14,444 bases of DNA. Origin: Syntrophorhabdaceae bacterium (lineage in GTDB: Bacteria; Desulfobacterota; Syntrophorhabdia; Syntrophorhabdales; Syntrophorhabdaceae). This document shows, in pieces, positions 1-7,250 of the stretch; positions within the stretch are counted from its first letter, which is position 1; every line of letters starts with the position of its first letter. The position numbers and the translations under genes are program-made. Under the pieces are notes generated by a model. It made no database searches. It saw only the letters and a list, made by a program, of their open reading frames with translations, and was not told the DNA's origin. The stretch lies in contig JAOAFK010000049.1 in assembly GCA_026416315.1 (NCBI GenBank), forward strand, positions 1 through 14,444. The letters are read 5' to 3'.

Positions 1-273
1 GTAATGGAGGCAGTAAGGGGCATTGAGCTTGCAGGCTCCCTTGATGCAAAGGCAATTGCAAAGGCAATTATGGCAAATCCAGAATTTGATTCAATGAAAG
101 GAAAAGGCATATGGAGGGCAGACCATCAACCTTTGTTTAAATACGGTGCATATGTAGTTATTGGTAAAGGACCAAAGGAAAGAAAAGATAAGAAATGGGA
201 CCTTGTTAGAATTATAGATGCATATACAGGTGAAGACTATCTACCACCATTGTCTTCACTTGGGTATAAATAA
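1..273 (+). CDS. Liv-type ABC transporter substrate-binding protein, C-terminal part (5' end outside window)
   Basis: This is the last 90 codons of a periplasmic substrate-binding protein of the branched-chain amino acid/amide (HAAT) ABC family. The reading frame is open from the first base, so the gene starts upstream. The visible part has the usual end of these receptors: a helix with a GSLDAKAIAKAI pattern (predicted second-lobe helix), a GKGIWRADHQ strand segment, the KGPKE turn, and a closing segment LPPLSSLGYK just before the stop. Variants of the RADHQ and PPL..LGYK elements are common in LivK-like receptors. livG begins 16 nt after its stop, so it should deliver ligand to the LivHMGF complex encoded downstream. 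The ligand cannot be read from this fragment, because the pocket residues lie mostly in the missing part. The family call is solid; leucine specificity should not be assumed. Confidence 0.85.
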   Translation, partial: VMEAVRGIELAGSLDAKAIAKAIMANPEFDSMKGKGIWRADHQPLFKYGAYVVIGKGPKERKDKKWDLVRIIDAYTGEDYLPPLSSLGYK

Positions 274-289
274 AATAAGGTGTATTGCC

Positions 290-1069
290 ATGAAAGAAAA
301 TCATATATTAGAGACAAAAGGCGTGACTATCAATTTCAATGGCCTTGTAGCTGTAGATAATGTAGATTTTAAGTTATTAGAAGGGGAATCGGTTGGAATA
401 ATTGGCCCAAATGGTGCAGGCAAAACGACTTTTTTTAATCTTATAACTGGTTTTTTTCCGCCAACTAAAGGAAAGATTTTCTTTTATGGCAAGGATATAA
501 CAAATAATCCGCCTCATAAGAGGGCAAGGATGGGTATCATAAGAACCTTCCAGCTTGTTTCCGTTTTTGACAGTTTGAGTGTTTTAGACAACCTCCTTTT
601 ATCTATTATAAACTCAAGCAACATCCCCCCTTCAAAAGATAACTTTTATTTTGCTGAGGCACACAAAGAAGATTTGAAAAATCTGTGCCTCAGCTCTTTA
701 AGCACATTAGGATTAGAGCAGAAGGCATATCTTATGACATCTGAGCTCTCATATGGGGACAAAAGAAAACTTGAAATTGCCGTTGCCCTATCGATGAACC
801 CAAAAATGCTGCTTCTTGATGAACCTTTTGCAGGATTGAGTGATCAGGAGATAATAGAGGTGTCAAAGATTATAAAAGAATTCAAAAAAGGTTTCTCTAT
901 GGTTATCATAGAACACAAAATATCTCGTATTGTAGAGCTTGTTGAAAGGTTGTGTGTTATGCATGAGGGAAGGTTGATTGCAGAAGGCATACCGAATCAG
1001 GTACTCTGCGATCCCCTCGTACGAGAAGTATACTGGGGAAAGGAGGATGGGTTGGTATGCTCAGTGTAG
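290..1069 (+). CDS. livG: Liv-type ABC transporter ATP-binding protein LivG
   Basis: Cytoplasmic ATPase of a HAAT-type importer, 259 aa, close to the usual LivG length of about 255. Visible motifs are Walker A GPNGAGKTT (residues 39-47), Q-loop Q88, signature LSYGD (153-157, the LivG-type variant of LSGGQ), Walker B MLLLDEP (173-179) with E178, and switch H209. The insert after the Q-loop (about 108-130) is typical of LivG and absent from LivF. I chose the ATG at 290 because AAGGTG lies 7 nt upstream and the protein then begins at the normal place for the family. An in-frame start at 218 would lie inside the preceding gene with no ribosome site. The 3' end overlaps livF by 13 nt, so translation is probably coupled. 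It should pair with LivF on the LivH/LivM permease. Confidence 0.95.
   Translation: MKENHILETKGVTINFNGLVAVDNVDFKLLEGESVGIIGPNGAGKTTFFNLITGFFPPTKGKIFFYGKDITNNPPHKRARMGIIRTFQLVSVFDSLSVLDNLLLSIINSSNIPPSKDNFYFAEAHKEDLKNLCLSSLSTLGLEQKAYLMTSELSYGDKRKLEIAVALSMNPKMLLLDEPFAGLSDQEIIEVSKIIKEFKKGFSMVIIEHKISRIVELVERLCVMHEGRLIAEGIPNQVLCDPLVREVYWGKEDGLVCSV
1041..1046 (+). promoter_or_regulatory. Shine-Dalgarno site of livF inside livG
   Basis: A perfect AGGAGG lies within the last codons of livG, 10 nt before the ATG at 1057. It fixes the livF start and shows that livF is translated from its own site, despite the 13-nt overlap with livG. Confidence 0.8.
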
Positions 1070-1746
1070 AAAATCTAAATGTATCTTACGGTCACGCAAA
1101 GGTATTACATGATGTTTCCTTAAAGGTCTCCAATGGGGAGATGGTTTTCATCGCTGGAAGAAACGGTGCAGGAAAGACGACATTGCTTAAAACAATAGCT
1201 GGATTTCTAAAGCCAGACACAGGATCTGTTATCTTTGAAGATAAAAAAATCAATGGAATGCTTCCAGAAAAGGTGGCTCATTTAGGGATAAGGTACGTTT
1301 TTCAAGATAAAAGAGTATTCTCAAACTTAACAGTGAAAGAAAACCTTGAAATTGCAGCTTACCCTGTAAAAGAAAATATTAAGGATGCCATCGATAAGGT
1401 AATAGGCATATATCCAAAAATAGAAAAATTTCTGAACATGAGGGCAGGAAGTTTAAGCGGTGGGCAAAGACAGATCCTTTTAATAGGAAGGGCGCTCATT
1501 GGAAAACCAAAGCTACTTTTAATAGATGAGCCAACAGAGGGTCTTGCAGCAGGTACCATAAATGATATTTTAAACGTCCTTGTTAAAATGAAAGGAAATA
1601 TCTCATTGGTTATTGTTGAACAAAATCTATCCGTAGTAGGTATGCTTGCTGATAGAGTCTATATGATGAAAGAAGGAAAAATCTTAAAAGAAATGACAGA
1701 GAAAGATGAAATAACAAATAAAGAAAACCTTGAAAAATATTTATAA
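1057..1746 (+). CDS. livF: Liv-type ABC transporter ATP-binding protein LivF
   Basis: Second ATPase of the importer, 229 aa, slightly short of the usual 233-237. Motifs are Walker A GRNGAGKTT (residues 34-42; Arg at the second position, where Ala or Pro is more common), Q83, canonical signature LSGGQRQ (133-139), Walker B LLLIDEP (153-159) with E158, and a switch segment VEQN (187-190) in which Gln replaces the usual His. That Gln is normal for LivF and separates it from LivG, which has H209. The start is set by the AGGAGG at 1041. The stop is 16 nt before the next gene, which has its own strong ribosome site. It would form the LivG/LivF heterodimer that powers uptake through LivH/LivM. Confidence 0.95.
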   Translation: MLSVENLNVSYGHAKVLHDVSLKVSNGEMVFIAGRNGAGKTTLLKTIAGFLKPDTGSVIFEDKKINGMLPEKVAHLGIRYVFQDKRVFSNLTVKENLEIAAYPVKENIKDAIDKVIGIYPKIEKFLNMRAGSLSGGQRQILLIGRALIGKPKLLLIDEPTEGLAAGTINDILNVLVKMKGNISLVIVEQNLSVVGMLADRVYMMKEGKILKEMTEKDEITNKENLEKYL

Positions 1747-1762
1747 AAAAAGGAGGTTAAAA

Positions 1763-2434
1763 ATGACAGGAAAACAGATTAAAAAAATTGATGCACAAAA
1801 GACAGCCATAGTTTTGATTGAGCCACAATACGATTTTCTTAAACCAGGTGGCTCTATGTACCAATTTATTGCGAAACAGCTTGAAAAGAGAAAGGTCATA
1901 GAGAATCTTGTAAATCTTGTAAATGAGGCAAGGGGAAAGGTAAAAAAGATAATATACGTTCCTTTTGAGGCGTTTGAGCCGGGTTTCCCTGAAATAGACC
2001 CTGAAGGCCCTGGAATGGCTGGATTAAGAGGCCTTGAGATTGATATGCCTACAGGCTGGACTTTAGATGGTAAACCCGTTTCCGGAGCATGGGTTGCAGG
2101 CACACCAGGACCTGAAATTATACCAGAACTTAAGCCTCAGAAAGGTGACATTGTTGTCAGAGGGAAAAAAACTCTTGATGCCTTCTGGTCTACTGCACTT
2201 GACTACATTTTAAGGGTAAATATGATTGAATGGGTAGCAATTGTTGGTTTTCATACAAATTGGTGCGTTGAATCAACAGCAAGATCTGCCTATGATAAAG
2301 GTTATAGAGTCATTGTCATTGCTGATTGCACTGGTACTGATACTGATGAAGAACAGAACTATGCTGAGAAATATATCTTTCCAAAGATTGGTAGCGTTAT
2401 GAATTATAAGGAGTTTTTGGCGAGTCTCACATAA
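1763..2434 (+). CDS. Isochorismatase-family cysteine hydrolase (probable amidohydrolase)
   Basis: Cytoplasmic 223-aa protein of the isochorismatase-like cysteine hydrolase fold. The family includes nicotinamidase, N-carbamoylsarcosine amidase, ureidoacrylate amidase and isochorismatase. The nucleophile region GFHTNWCVESTAR is clear, with C168, and the conserved lysine is K135 in RGKKTLDAF. The first motif reads LIEPQYDF where most relatives read (V/I)DPQNDF. The residue at the catalytic Asp position is therefore Glu (E20), although D24 and F25 are kept. The start is the ATG at 1763 after AGGAGG (1751-1756); an earlier in-frame start at 1730 lies inside livF and has no site. Its place between livF and livM suggests that it acts on the imported compound, probably cleaving a C-N bond (inference). 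No homologue of known substrate can be named from sequence alone. Confidence 0.88.
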   Translation: MTGKQIKKIDAQKTAIVLIEPQYDFLKPGGSMYQFIAKQLEKRKVIENLVNLVNEARGKVKKIIYVPFEAFEPGFPEIDPEGPGMAGLRGLEIDMPTGWTLDGKPVSGAWVAGTPGPEIIPELKPQKGDIVVRGKKTLDAFWSTALDYILRVNMIEWVAIVGFHTNWCVESTARSAYDKGYRVIVIADCTGTDTDEEQNYAEKYIFPKIGSVMNYKEFLASLT

Positions 2435-2443
2435 TCACCCCGA

Positions 2444-2473
2444 TCCTGCCCCCATTTTTAAATGGGGGCAGGA
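2444..2473 (+). repeat. Perfect inverted repeat between the hydrolase gene and livM
   Basis: Two perfectly complementary 14-base arms (2444-2457 and 2460-2473, beginning TCCTGCCCCCATTT) are separated by only two bases. In RNA this would be a very stable hairpin with a loop of about 4-6 nt. It begins 9 nt after the hydrolase stop and ends 21 nt before the livM start. No T-run follows on either strand, so it does not look like an ordinary intrinsic terminator. It could be an RNA processing or stabilising element that sets expression of livM-livH relative to livG-livF, a REP-like dispersed repeat, or a protein-binding site. The hairpin itself is certain; its role is not. Confidence 0.85.
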
Positions 2474-2481
2474 CATCATAT

Positions 2482-2490
2482 AGGGAGGAG
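2482..2490 (+). promoter_or_regulatory. Shine-Dalgarno site that decides the livM start (GTG)
   Basis: AGGGAGGAG ends 4 nt before the GTG at 2495. The only in-frame ATG upstream (2462) falls inside the hairpin 3' arm and has no ribosome site, so GTG is the better start. Confidence 0.75.
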
Positions 2491-2494
2491 TACT

Positions 2495-3442
2495 GTGATA
2501 GCACAATTAAGAAAAAATATTCTGGATTTAATAATAATAACAGCAGGTTTTTTTGCAGTTCTGCCCATTTTTGGGATAAACAGAGCAACAGATTTTATTA
2601 TCTTCTGCATCTTTGTTCTTGGATTTAATCTTTTATATGGATATATGGGAAGGCTCTCATTTGGTCACATGCTTTATCTCGGTATAGGCGCTTACACAAT
2701 TACCCTATTTGCAGAACATGTTTCAAAAAACCCCTTTTTAGCACTAATTGCAAGCATATTGGCTGGCGCATTGATCGGAGTGATAATTGGTCCAATTGTT
2801 GTAAGAACAACAGGGGCATGCTTTGCTCTAATTAATCTTGCCTTTAATCAAGTCGGTTACTTTCTTGCCCTTGTTGCACTTTCTCGATGGACTGGTGGGG
2901 AAGATGGGATGTCTGCGTATTTTAATAAGATAGCCCTATTTGATTTTGGGAAAAAGCCTGTAATTTTTGGTTTTTGTCTATTTTCCCTCCTTTTTACTTT
3001 TTTTATTCTTAAAAGGCTTCTTTCATCACCTTATGGGATTTTAATCAAGTCAATTAAAGAAAATGAAATAAGGGTAAAGTTCCTTGGTTATAACACATTC
3101 AAATACAAATGGATCGCCTTTATTATATCCACCACCATATCATCTTTTGCAGGCGCTCTATCTATTTTAAATTACGGATATGTAACGCCGAGTTTTATAG
3201 ACCCTACAAGGGCAGTTGAGGTGATTTTTGCCACCCTTATAGGAGGTGCAGGTAGTCTTTATGGTGCTTTAATTGGCGGAGTGCTATATATGGCAATAAG
3301 CAATTATTTGGCCTCTTACCTTTCAAGATGGGAAATGTTTCTTGGATTTGCATTGCTTATCATTGTGTTTAGATTCAGAAAAGGAGTTTGGGGATACGTA
3401 AAAGATAAATTTGCAATAAAAGCACATGGAATGGTGAGGTAA
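2495..3442 (+). CDS. livM: Liv-type ABC transporter permease LivM
   Basis: Inner-membrane permease subunit of the HAAT importer, 315 aa from the GTG start. It is almost entirely hydrophobic, with about eight to ten membrane segments. The hallmark GYMGRLSFGHMLYLGIGAYT (about residues 46-65) matches the LivM consensus GYaG.lSlGha.f.giGAY. The coupling region near the middle (KSIKENEIRVKFLGYN) is the cytoplasmic loop that contacts the ATPase and carries the usual EN...LGY pattern. The C-terminal GGAGSLYGALIGG repeat is also family-typical. It pairs with LivH, whose gene follows after 4 nt. A palindrome separates it from the upstream genes of the run, which may give it a different transcript level. 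Confidence 0.94.
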   Translation: MIAQLRKNILDLIIITAGFFAVLPIFGINRATDFIIFCIFVLGFNLLYGYMGRLSFGHMLYLGIGAYTITLFAEHVSKNPFLALIASILAGALIGVIIGPIVVRTTGACFALINLAFNQVGYFLALVALSRWTGGEDGMSAYFNKIALFDFGKKPVIFGFCLFSLLFTFFILKRLLSSPYGILIKSIKENEIRVKFLGYNTFKYKWIAFIISTTISSFAGALSILNYGYVTPSFIDPTRAVEVIFATLIGGAGSLYGALIGGVLYMAISNYLASYLSRWEMFLGFALLIIVFRFRKGVWGYVKDKFAIKAHGMVR

Positions 3443-3446
3443 AAAA

Positions 3447-4280
3447 ATGATAAATACAATTGCTTATGGATTAACAATTGGTGGTATCCTTTATATAATC
3501 AGCATTGGCCTTTCCCTCACATTTGGAACAATGAGAATTGTCAATTTTGCTCATGGTCTCATCTATACAATTGGTGCATATCTTCTAATAACGACCCTGC
3601 CTATTTTCAAAAACAATTTTATAATTGGTGCCCTGTTTACGGTTCTTGCTGTAATACCTATTAGCTATGTAATCGAGAGGTTTATAATAAGAAAACTCTA
3701 CGGTGTCTCTATTGATTATGCAATTATTGCCACATATGCCGTTGTACTTATAGGCATTGACTTAATAAAATGGATATGGGGTGCCTCACCTATACCTCTT
3801 TCTGACCCTATCGGCATTGATATTACCCTTTTTTCTGTAACAATACCGCTTTATCGTCTCATGATCATCGTGCTTTCCCTTATAATATTTGTAACCCTTA
3901 CTATATTTTTTAAAAAAACCATGATAGGCAAAATTGTAATTGCAGCCCTTGAAGATAAAGATGCAGTCCGTAGTCTCGGAATTAATGTAGATAAATATTT
4001 TTCTTATGTTTTTATAATAGGTAGTTGTCTTGCAGCTTTGGGTGGCGTTCTTTATGCTCCCATTACCTCTGTCCATCCATATATGGGAATGATGGTGCTT
4101 TTAATAAGTTTTGCTGTTGTTCTTGTGGGTGGATTAGGAAATATCAAAGGGACATTTGTTTCTGCCTTTATTTTAGGCCTTGTAATGGCAATTACAGGGA
4201 GATTTTGGGGGCCTGCCGCCGAAACCATGGTGTTTATAGTGATGGGTATTGTTCTCATATTTAAACCCATTGAAGTATAA
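3447..4280 (+). CDS. livH: Liv-type ABC transporter permease LivH
   Basis: Second membrane subunit of the importer, 277 aa, a little shorter than the usual 285-300. Diagnostic segments are GLSLTFGTMRIVNFAHGLIYTIGAYL (about residues 22-47), which matches the LivH consensus GL.l.fG.mr.iNfAHG, the cytoplasmic ATPase-contact loop with AALEDKDAVRSLGIN, and a late VVLVGGLGNIKG motif. The ATG follows a GGTGAGG ribosome site that overlaps the end of livM, and the 4-nt gap points to translational coupling. With LivM it forms the translocation pathway. The next gene, a kinase, starts 10 nt after its stop. Confidence 0.95.
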   Translation: MINTIAYGLTIGGILYIISIGLSLTFGTMRIVNFAHGLIYTIGAYLLITTLPIFKNNFIIGALFTVLAVIPISYVIERFIIRKLYGVSIDYAIIATYAVVLIGIDLIKWIWGASPIPLSDPIGIDITLFSVTIPLYRLMIIVLSLIIFVTLTIFFKKTMIGKIVIAALEDKDAVRSLGINVDKYFSYVFIIGSCLAALGGVLYAPITSVHPYMGMMVLLISFAVVLVGGLGNIKGTFVSAFILGLVMAITGRFWGPAAETMVFIVMGIVLIFKPIEV

Positions 4281-4290
4281 ATCCATCTAT

Positions 4291-5613
4291 ATGGAAATGG
4301 AAGATCAAAGGGAAAAGGCCTTTGAAATCTATAATACAGCTATTTTGGCTGTAAATCCATATAATATTGTAAAAACACAAGGGGAGCATTTACTAACATT
4401 CTATCACTCAAAAAACTTGAAAAAACTTTTTGTTGTAGGTTTTGGTAAGGCCTCTTTTGAGATGGCAAGGGCAATAAATGATATTTTAAAAGAGTTTATT
4501 TCAGAGGGCATCATTATAACAAAATACGGCCATTCAAATGCAGCGGTCTCAATAGATAAAATAAAGGTATTTGAAGCTGGTCATCCCATACCTGATGAAA
4601 AAGGTGTGGAAGCCACAAATAAGATCATAGAGCTTTTAAAAAGGGCAGATGATGATACCCTTGTAGTATGTCTTATATCAGGAGGAGGGTCAGCCCTTCT
4701 TGTCTTACCTCTGGAACCAATAACATTACAGGAAAAACAGATAACTACAAAGTTATTGCTTGAGGCGGGTGCAGATATAAATGAGTTGAACACCGTTAGA
4801 AAACACATATCTTCTGTAAAAGGTGGTAGGCTTGCCCGTATCGCTTATCCAGCGCATATAAAATCACTAATACTCTCTGATGTTTTAAAGGACAGACTCG
4901 ATGTAATTGCATCTGGACCCACAACTTTTGACACCTCCACTTATTCTGATGCCATGGATGTGATTAAAAAATATGGATTATTAGATAAATTACCTGAAAG
5001 TGTAATTGAGGTCATAAATAAAGGGGTTGAGAAAAAGATACCAGAGACCCTCAAAAAGAAAGATCCTGTGCTTGAAAATGTTGAAAATCTTATAATAGGG
5101 AACAATAAAATTGCCCTTAATGCTGCCAAGGTTAAGGCAGAAGAGCTGGGCTTTTATTCGGAAATCTTATCCACCGAGATAGAAGGGGAAGCAAAAGCAA
5201 TGGGAAAGTGGCTTGCAGGCATTGTAAAGACTTATAAAGAAAAAAAGGCTATAAAAAGAATTGAAAAACCTATATGTCTTTTATTAGGTGGTGAAACAAC
5301 TGTTAAGGTAACAGGTAATGGAAAAGGTGGTAGAAACACAGAGCTTGCATTATCTTTTGCAATAGAAATGGAAGGTATAGATGGGGTATTTTTATTATCT
5401 GCTGGCACAGACGGCACAGATGGTCCTACTGATGCAGCAGGTGCATATGTAACAGGACAAACTGTTGAAAGGGCAAAAAAGATTGGTTTAAATCCATATG
5501 AATACCTAATCAATAATGATTCCTATAATTTTTTTAAAGTATTGAACACACTTCTTATTACAGGACCAACAGGCACAAATGTGATGGATATCCAGATAGT
5601 TATAATCAATTAA
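4291..5613 (+). CDS. Glycerate 2-kinase, MOFRL/DUF4147 family (GckA/TtuD type)
   Basis: Cytoplasmic kinase of 440 aa, which fits the family range. In characterised members it makes 2-phosphoglycerate from D-glycerate and ATP. Two domains are visible. The N-terminal DUF4147 domain has GFGKASFEMARA (50-61, K53), ISGGGSALL (129-137), NTVRKHISSVKGGRLA (167-182) and LSDVLKDRLDVIASGPT (195-211). The C-terminal MOFRL domain has LLGGETTV, the GNGKGGRNTELAL segment, SAGTDGTDGPTDAAGAYV and TGPTGTNVMD (424-433). I chose the ATG at 4291, 10 nt after livH; a TTG at 4249 would overlap livH by 32 nt and adds residues the family does not need. The ribosome site is weak, so coupling to livH is likely. Being last in a Liv operon suggests that the imported compound is degraded through glycerate or hydroxypyruvate (inference). 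No terminator follows; the convergent neighbour ends 13 nt away. Confidence 0.9.
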   Translation: MEMEDQREKAFEIYNTAILAVNPYNIVKTQGEHLLTFYHSKNLKKLFVVGFGKASFEMARAINDILKEFISEGIIITKYGHSNAAVSIDKIKVFEAGHPIPDEKGVEATNKIIELLKRADDDTLVVCLISGGGSALLVLPLEPITLQEKQITTKLLLEAGADINELNTVRKHISSVKGGRLARIAYPAHIKSLILSDVLKDRLDVIASGPTTFDTSTYSDAMDVIKKYGLLDKLPESVIEVINKGVEKKIPETLKKKDPVLENVENLIIGNNKIALNAAKVKAEELGFYSEILSTEIEGEAKAMGKWLAGIVKTYKEKKAIKRIEKPICLLLGGETTVKVTGNGKGGRNTELALSFAIEMEGIDGVFLLSAGTDGTDGPTDAAGAYVTGQTVERAKKIGLNPYEYLINNDSYNFFKVLNTLLITGPTGTNVMDIQIVIIN

Positions 5614-5626
5614 AAAATTAATTTTG

Positions 5627-6589
5627 TTAATATGTTCTGTTCCATCTATCAGGTTTGATAAAAATTAAATACTCATACTTGAAGAGGTCTTCTACAAATT
5701 GATAGACCATCTCATCTTCATCGCTATATTTACCCCTTGTTAAAAGAATATATTCTATTCTTTCGTCACATTTAAATCTAATAAAGTCTGCAAATACACC
5801 TCTGATAATTTCATATCTGAAAGAATTTCCAATCTTATTCAAGTAAGAAAATTTTATAGTATATTCATCATGACCCATAAGGGGTATTCTTTCAGGATTA
5901 CCTTCAGGTTTGAATTTTATTAGTTTTTTTAAGTGTTCAGGTGGATTTGCCTCGCAGCTATGCTCACCTATATAAATGCAGGGTATACCAGCCCTACACA
6001 ATTTTTCTGTGGCCTCTATCGCCCCTAAATTGAAGTTAAAAATATCATTGTCGGGTATATCAAAATTATATCTTTCAAAAAAATCCCTGATCTTTTTTAC
6101 TATCGGGTCATCAATGCCTTCTTTAGGTAATTTAAAGATATCCTTTTTTAAATTTACAATTGTTGGAAAATCTGCGAGATTCTCATTCATAATTGCTAAA
6201 TCATATCCTGTTAAAACTTTATCATCCATCTGTAAAAAATCGCTTTCAACAAATGTTACCCTAAAATCTTTTAAAGTTTCCTTCTGTTTTTGAAGTAAAA
6301 AAGGCGATATATCAATCATAGTGGGTTTTAAAGAACTGTTTATATTTAGAAAGTCCTTCATAAGATATCCGTATCCACCCCCAATCTCTACTATCTTTTC
6401 GACTTCATACACTGGAATGTATTGATTAAGATGTTTATACAGAAGCTTTCCAAAAGATTCATCCTTTACAAGTATTTTCCTCAAGATAGTATTTTCAGGA
6501 TAAAGGCTGTTACAGATAGTAAGTTCCCAGCCAAGGGTGTTTATATATTCTTTATGATATTTATGTGTTGTGTTTATTTTGTAATTCAT
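5627..6589 (-). CDS. Class I SAM-dependent methyltransferase, MidA-like, unknown substrate
   Basis: A 320-aa soluble protein. A Rossmann methyltransferase core is visible: motif I VEIGGGYGYL (67-76), an acidic residue after strand 2 in MIDISPFLL (D93), VESDFLQMDD (114-123) and a motif IV-like strand LAIMNENLADFP (131-142). That last segment resembles the NEFLDALP-type motif of the MidA/NDUFAF7 family of protein-arginine methyltransferases. Later parts also parallel that family: a segment ending in IGEHSC after a glycine-containing turn (201-211), and GHDEYTIKFSYL (239-250), where MidA proteins have a G..DLTAHVDF-type strand. The resemblance is by eye and distant. The gene lies 41 nt downstream of the GDT1-type gene on the same strand and may be cotranscribed; no good ribosome site is seen before the ATG. 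Substrate unknown. A small-molecule methyltransferase is the main alternative. Confidence 0.7.
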   Translation of the reverse strand: MNYKINTTHKYHKEYINTLGWELTICNSLYPENTILRKILVKDESFGKLLYKHLNQYIPVYEVEKIVEIGGGYGYLMKDFLNINSSLKPTMIDISPFLLQKQKETLKDFRVTFVESDFLQMDDKVLTGYDLAIMNENLADFPTIVNLKKDIFKLPKEGIDDPIVKKIRDFFERYNFDIPDNDIFNFNLGAIEATEKLCRAGIPCIYIGEHSCEANPPEHLKKLIKFKPEGNPERIPLMGHDEYTIKFSYLNKIGNSFRYEIIRGVFADFIRFKCDERIEYILLTRGKYSDEDEMVYQFVEDLFKYEYLIFIKPDRWNRTY

Positions 6590-6630
6590 TTTATGTGAAT
6601 TTATTTTAAAAAGGGCCTTATTAAGTTTTA

Positions 6631-7194
6631 CTATTTCTTAAGACCATCATATATCCCCAAGATTCCAAAAATGATAAAAATAACTGCTGAGACCCATTTT
6701 ATAGCCTTATCTGGTATCTTTTTACCAAGGACTATCCCAAAAATAATGCCTATGGCATCGGCAACAAGCATCCCTGTTGTTGTTCCGAACCAAATTCCTA
6801 ATATATTATTGTTATATTTAGCCGCAAGGGCAATAGTTGCAAGCTGAGTCTTGTCGCCCATCTCTGCAATGAAAAATGCAATGGCAACGGTCCAGAAAGG
6901 GCTAAAATTAAATTTTTTATCATCATCGCTAATCCTGTCCCATTTTAAAGTCCAAAACCCAAAGGCAATAAAAGATGCTGAAGTTATAACTTTTATATAG
7001 GTTATGGGAAATATCATAGTCATATAATTTCCAGTCAGAACAGCCATCAAGTGATTTATAAGTGTTGCAAAAAACACCCCCCACATAACTATCTGCCATT
7101 TGTATCTTGATGCAAAGGCCATGGCAAGTAGCTGGGTTTTATCCCCCATTTCTGCAAGGACAACAAATATAAGTGAAGCAAGATATGTGGCCAT
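6631..7194 (-). CDS. GDT1/TMEM165 (UPF0016) family cation transporter
   Basis: Inner-membrane protein of 187 aa with six predicted membrane helices in two repeated halves. Each half carries the family signature E-x-G-D-K-T: EMGDKTQLLAMAFASRY at 15-31 and EMGDKTQLATIALAAKY at 111-127. Studied family members export or exchange Mn2+ or Ca2+ (bacterial MneA, yeast Gdt1, human TMEM165), so manganese or calcium efflux is the likely job. A charged loop (86-97) separates the halves. I chose the ATG at 7194 because MATYLASLIFVVLAEMGDK matches the normal family start. Upstream in-frame starts at 7215 (ATG) and 7236 (TTG) would put the first codons inside the acs terminator hairpin. No convincing Shine-Dalgarno is present for any of the three; a GGGGG run in the hairpin lies 14 nt before 7194. 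Confidence 0.88.
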   Translation of the reverse strand: MATYLASLIFVVLAEMGDKTQLLAMAFASRYKWQIVMWGVFFATLINHLMAVLTGNYMTMIFPITYIKVITSASFIAFGFWTLKWDRISDDDKKFNFSPFWTVAIAFFIAEMGDKTQLATIALAAKYNNNILGIWFGTTTGMLVADAIGIIFGIVLGKKIPDKAIKWVSAVIFIIFGILGIYDGLKK

Positions 7195-7201
7195 GAATAA
7201 T

Positions 7202-7231
7202 AAAAAAACCCCCATGGTTTTCCATGGGGGT
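7202..7231 (-). terminator. Intrinsic terminator of acs, overlapping the next gene's start region
   Basis: On the minus strand a 10-bp perfect stem (ACCCCCATGG with CCATGGGGGT) closes a four-base AAAA loop, and seven T residues follow. It begins 20 nt after the acs stop, which is a classic rho-independent layout. The T-run ends 7 nt before the chosen ATG of the GDT1-type gene, so that gene must rely on read-through or on a promoter inside acs. Confidence 0.92.
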
Positions 7232-7250
7232 ATCAATTAAAGATATTTTC

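Noticed and set aside
218..289. Earlier in-frame start for livG (codon at 218)
   Set aside because: It lies within the upstream receptor gene, has no ribosome site, and adds 24 residues that LivG proteins do not have; the ATG at 290 has AAGGTG 7 nt before it.
2462..2494. ATG at 2462 as the livM start
   Set aside because: It sits in the 3' arm of a strong hairpin without a Shine-Dalgarno site, while GTG at 2495 follows AGGGAGGAG directly.
4249..4290. TTG at 4249 as the start of the glycerate kinase
   Set aside because: It would overlap livH by 32 nt and has no ribosome site; family proteins align from the later ATG region.
5614..5626. Short AT palindrome between the kinase and methyltransferase genes as a terminator
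   Set aside because: AAAATTAATTTT has no loop and no GC stem, so it would not form a terminator hairpin; it looks like ordinary AT-rich spacer.
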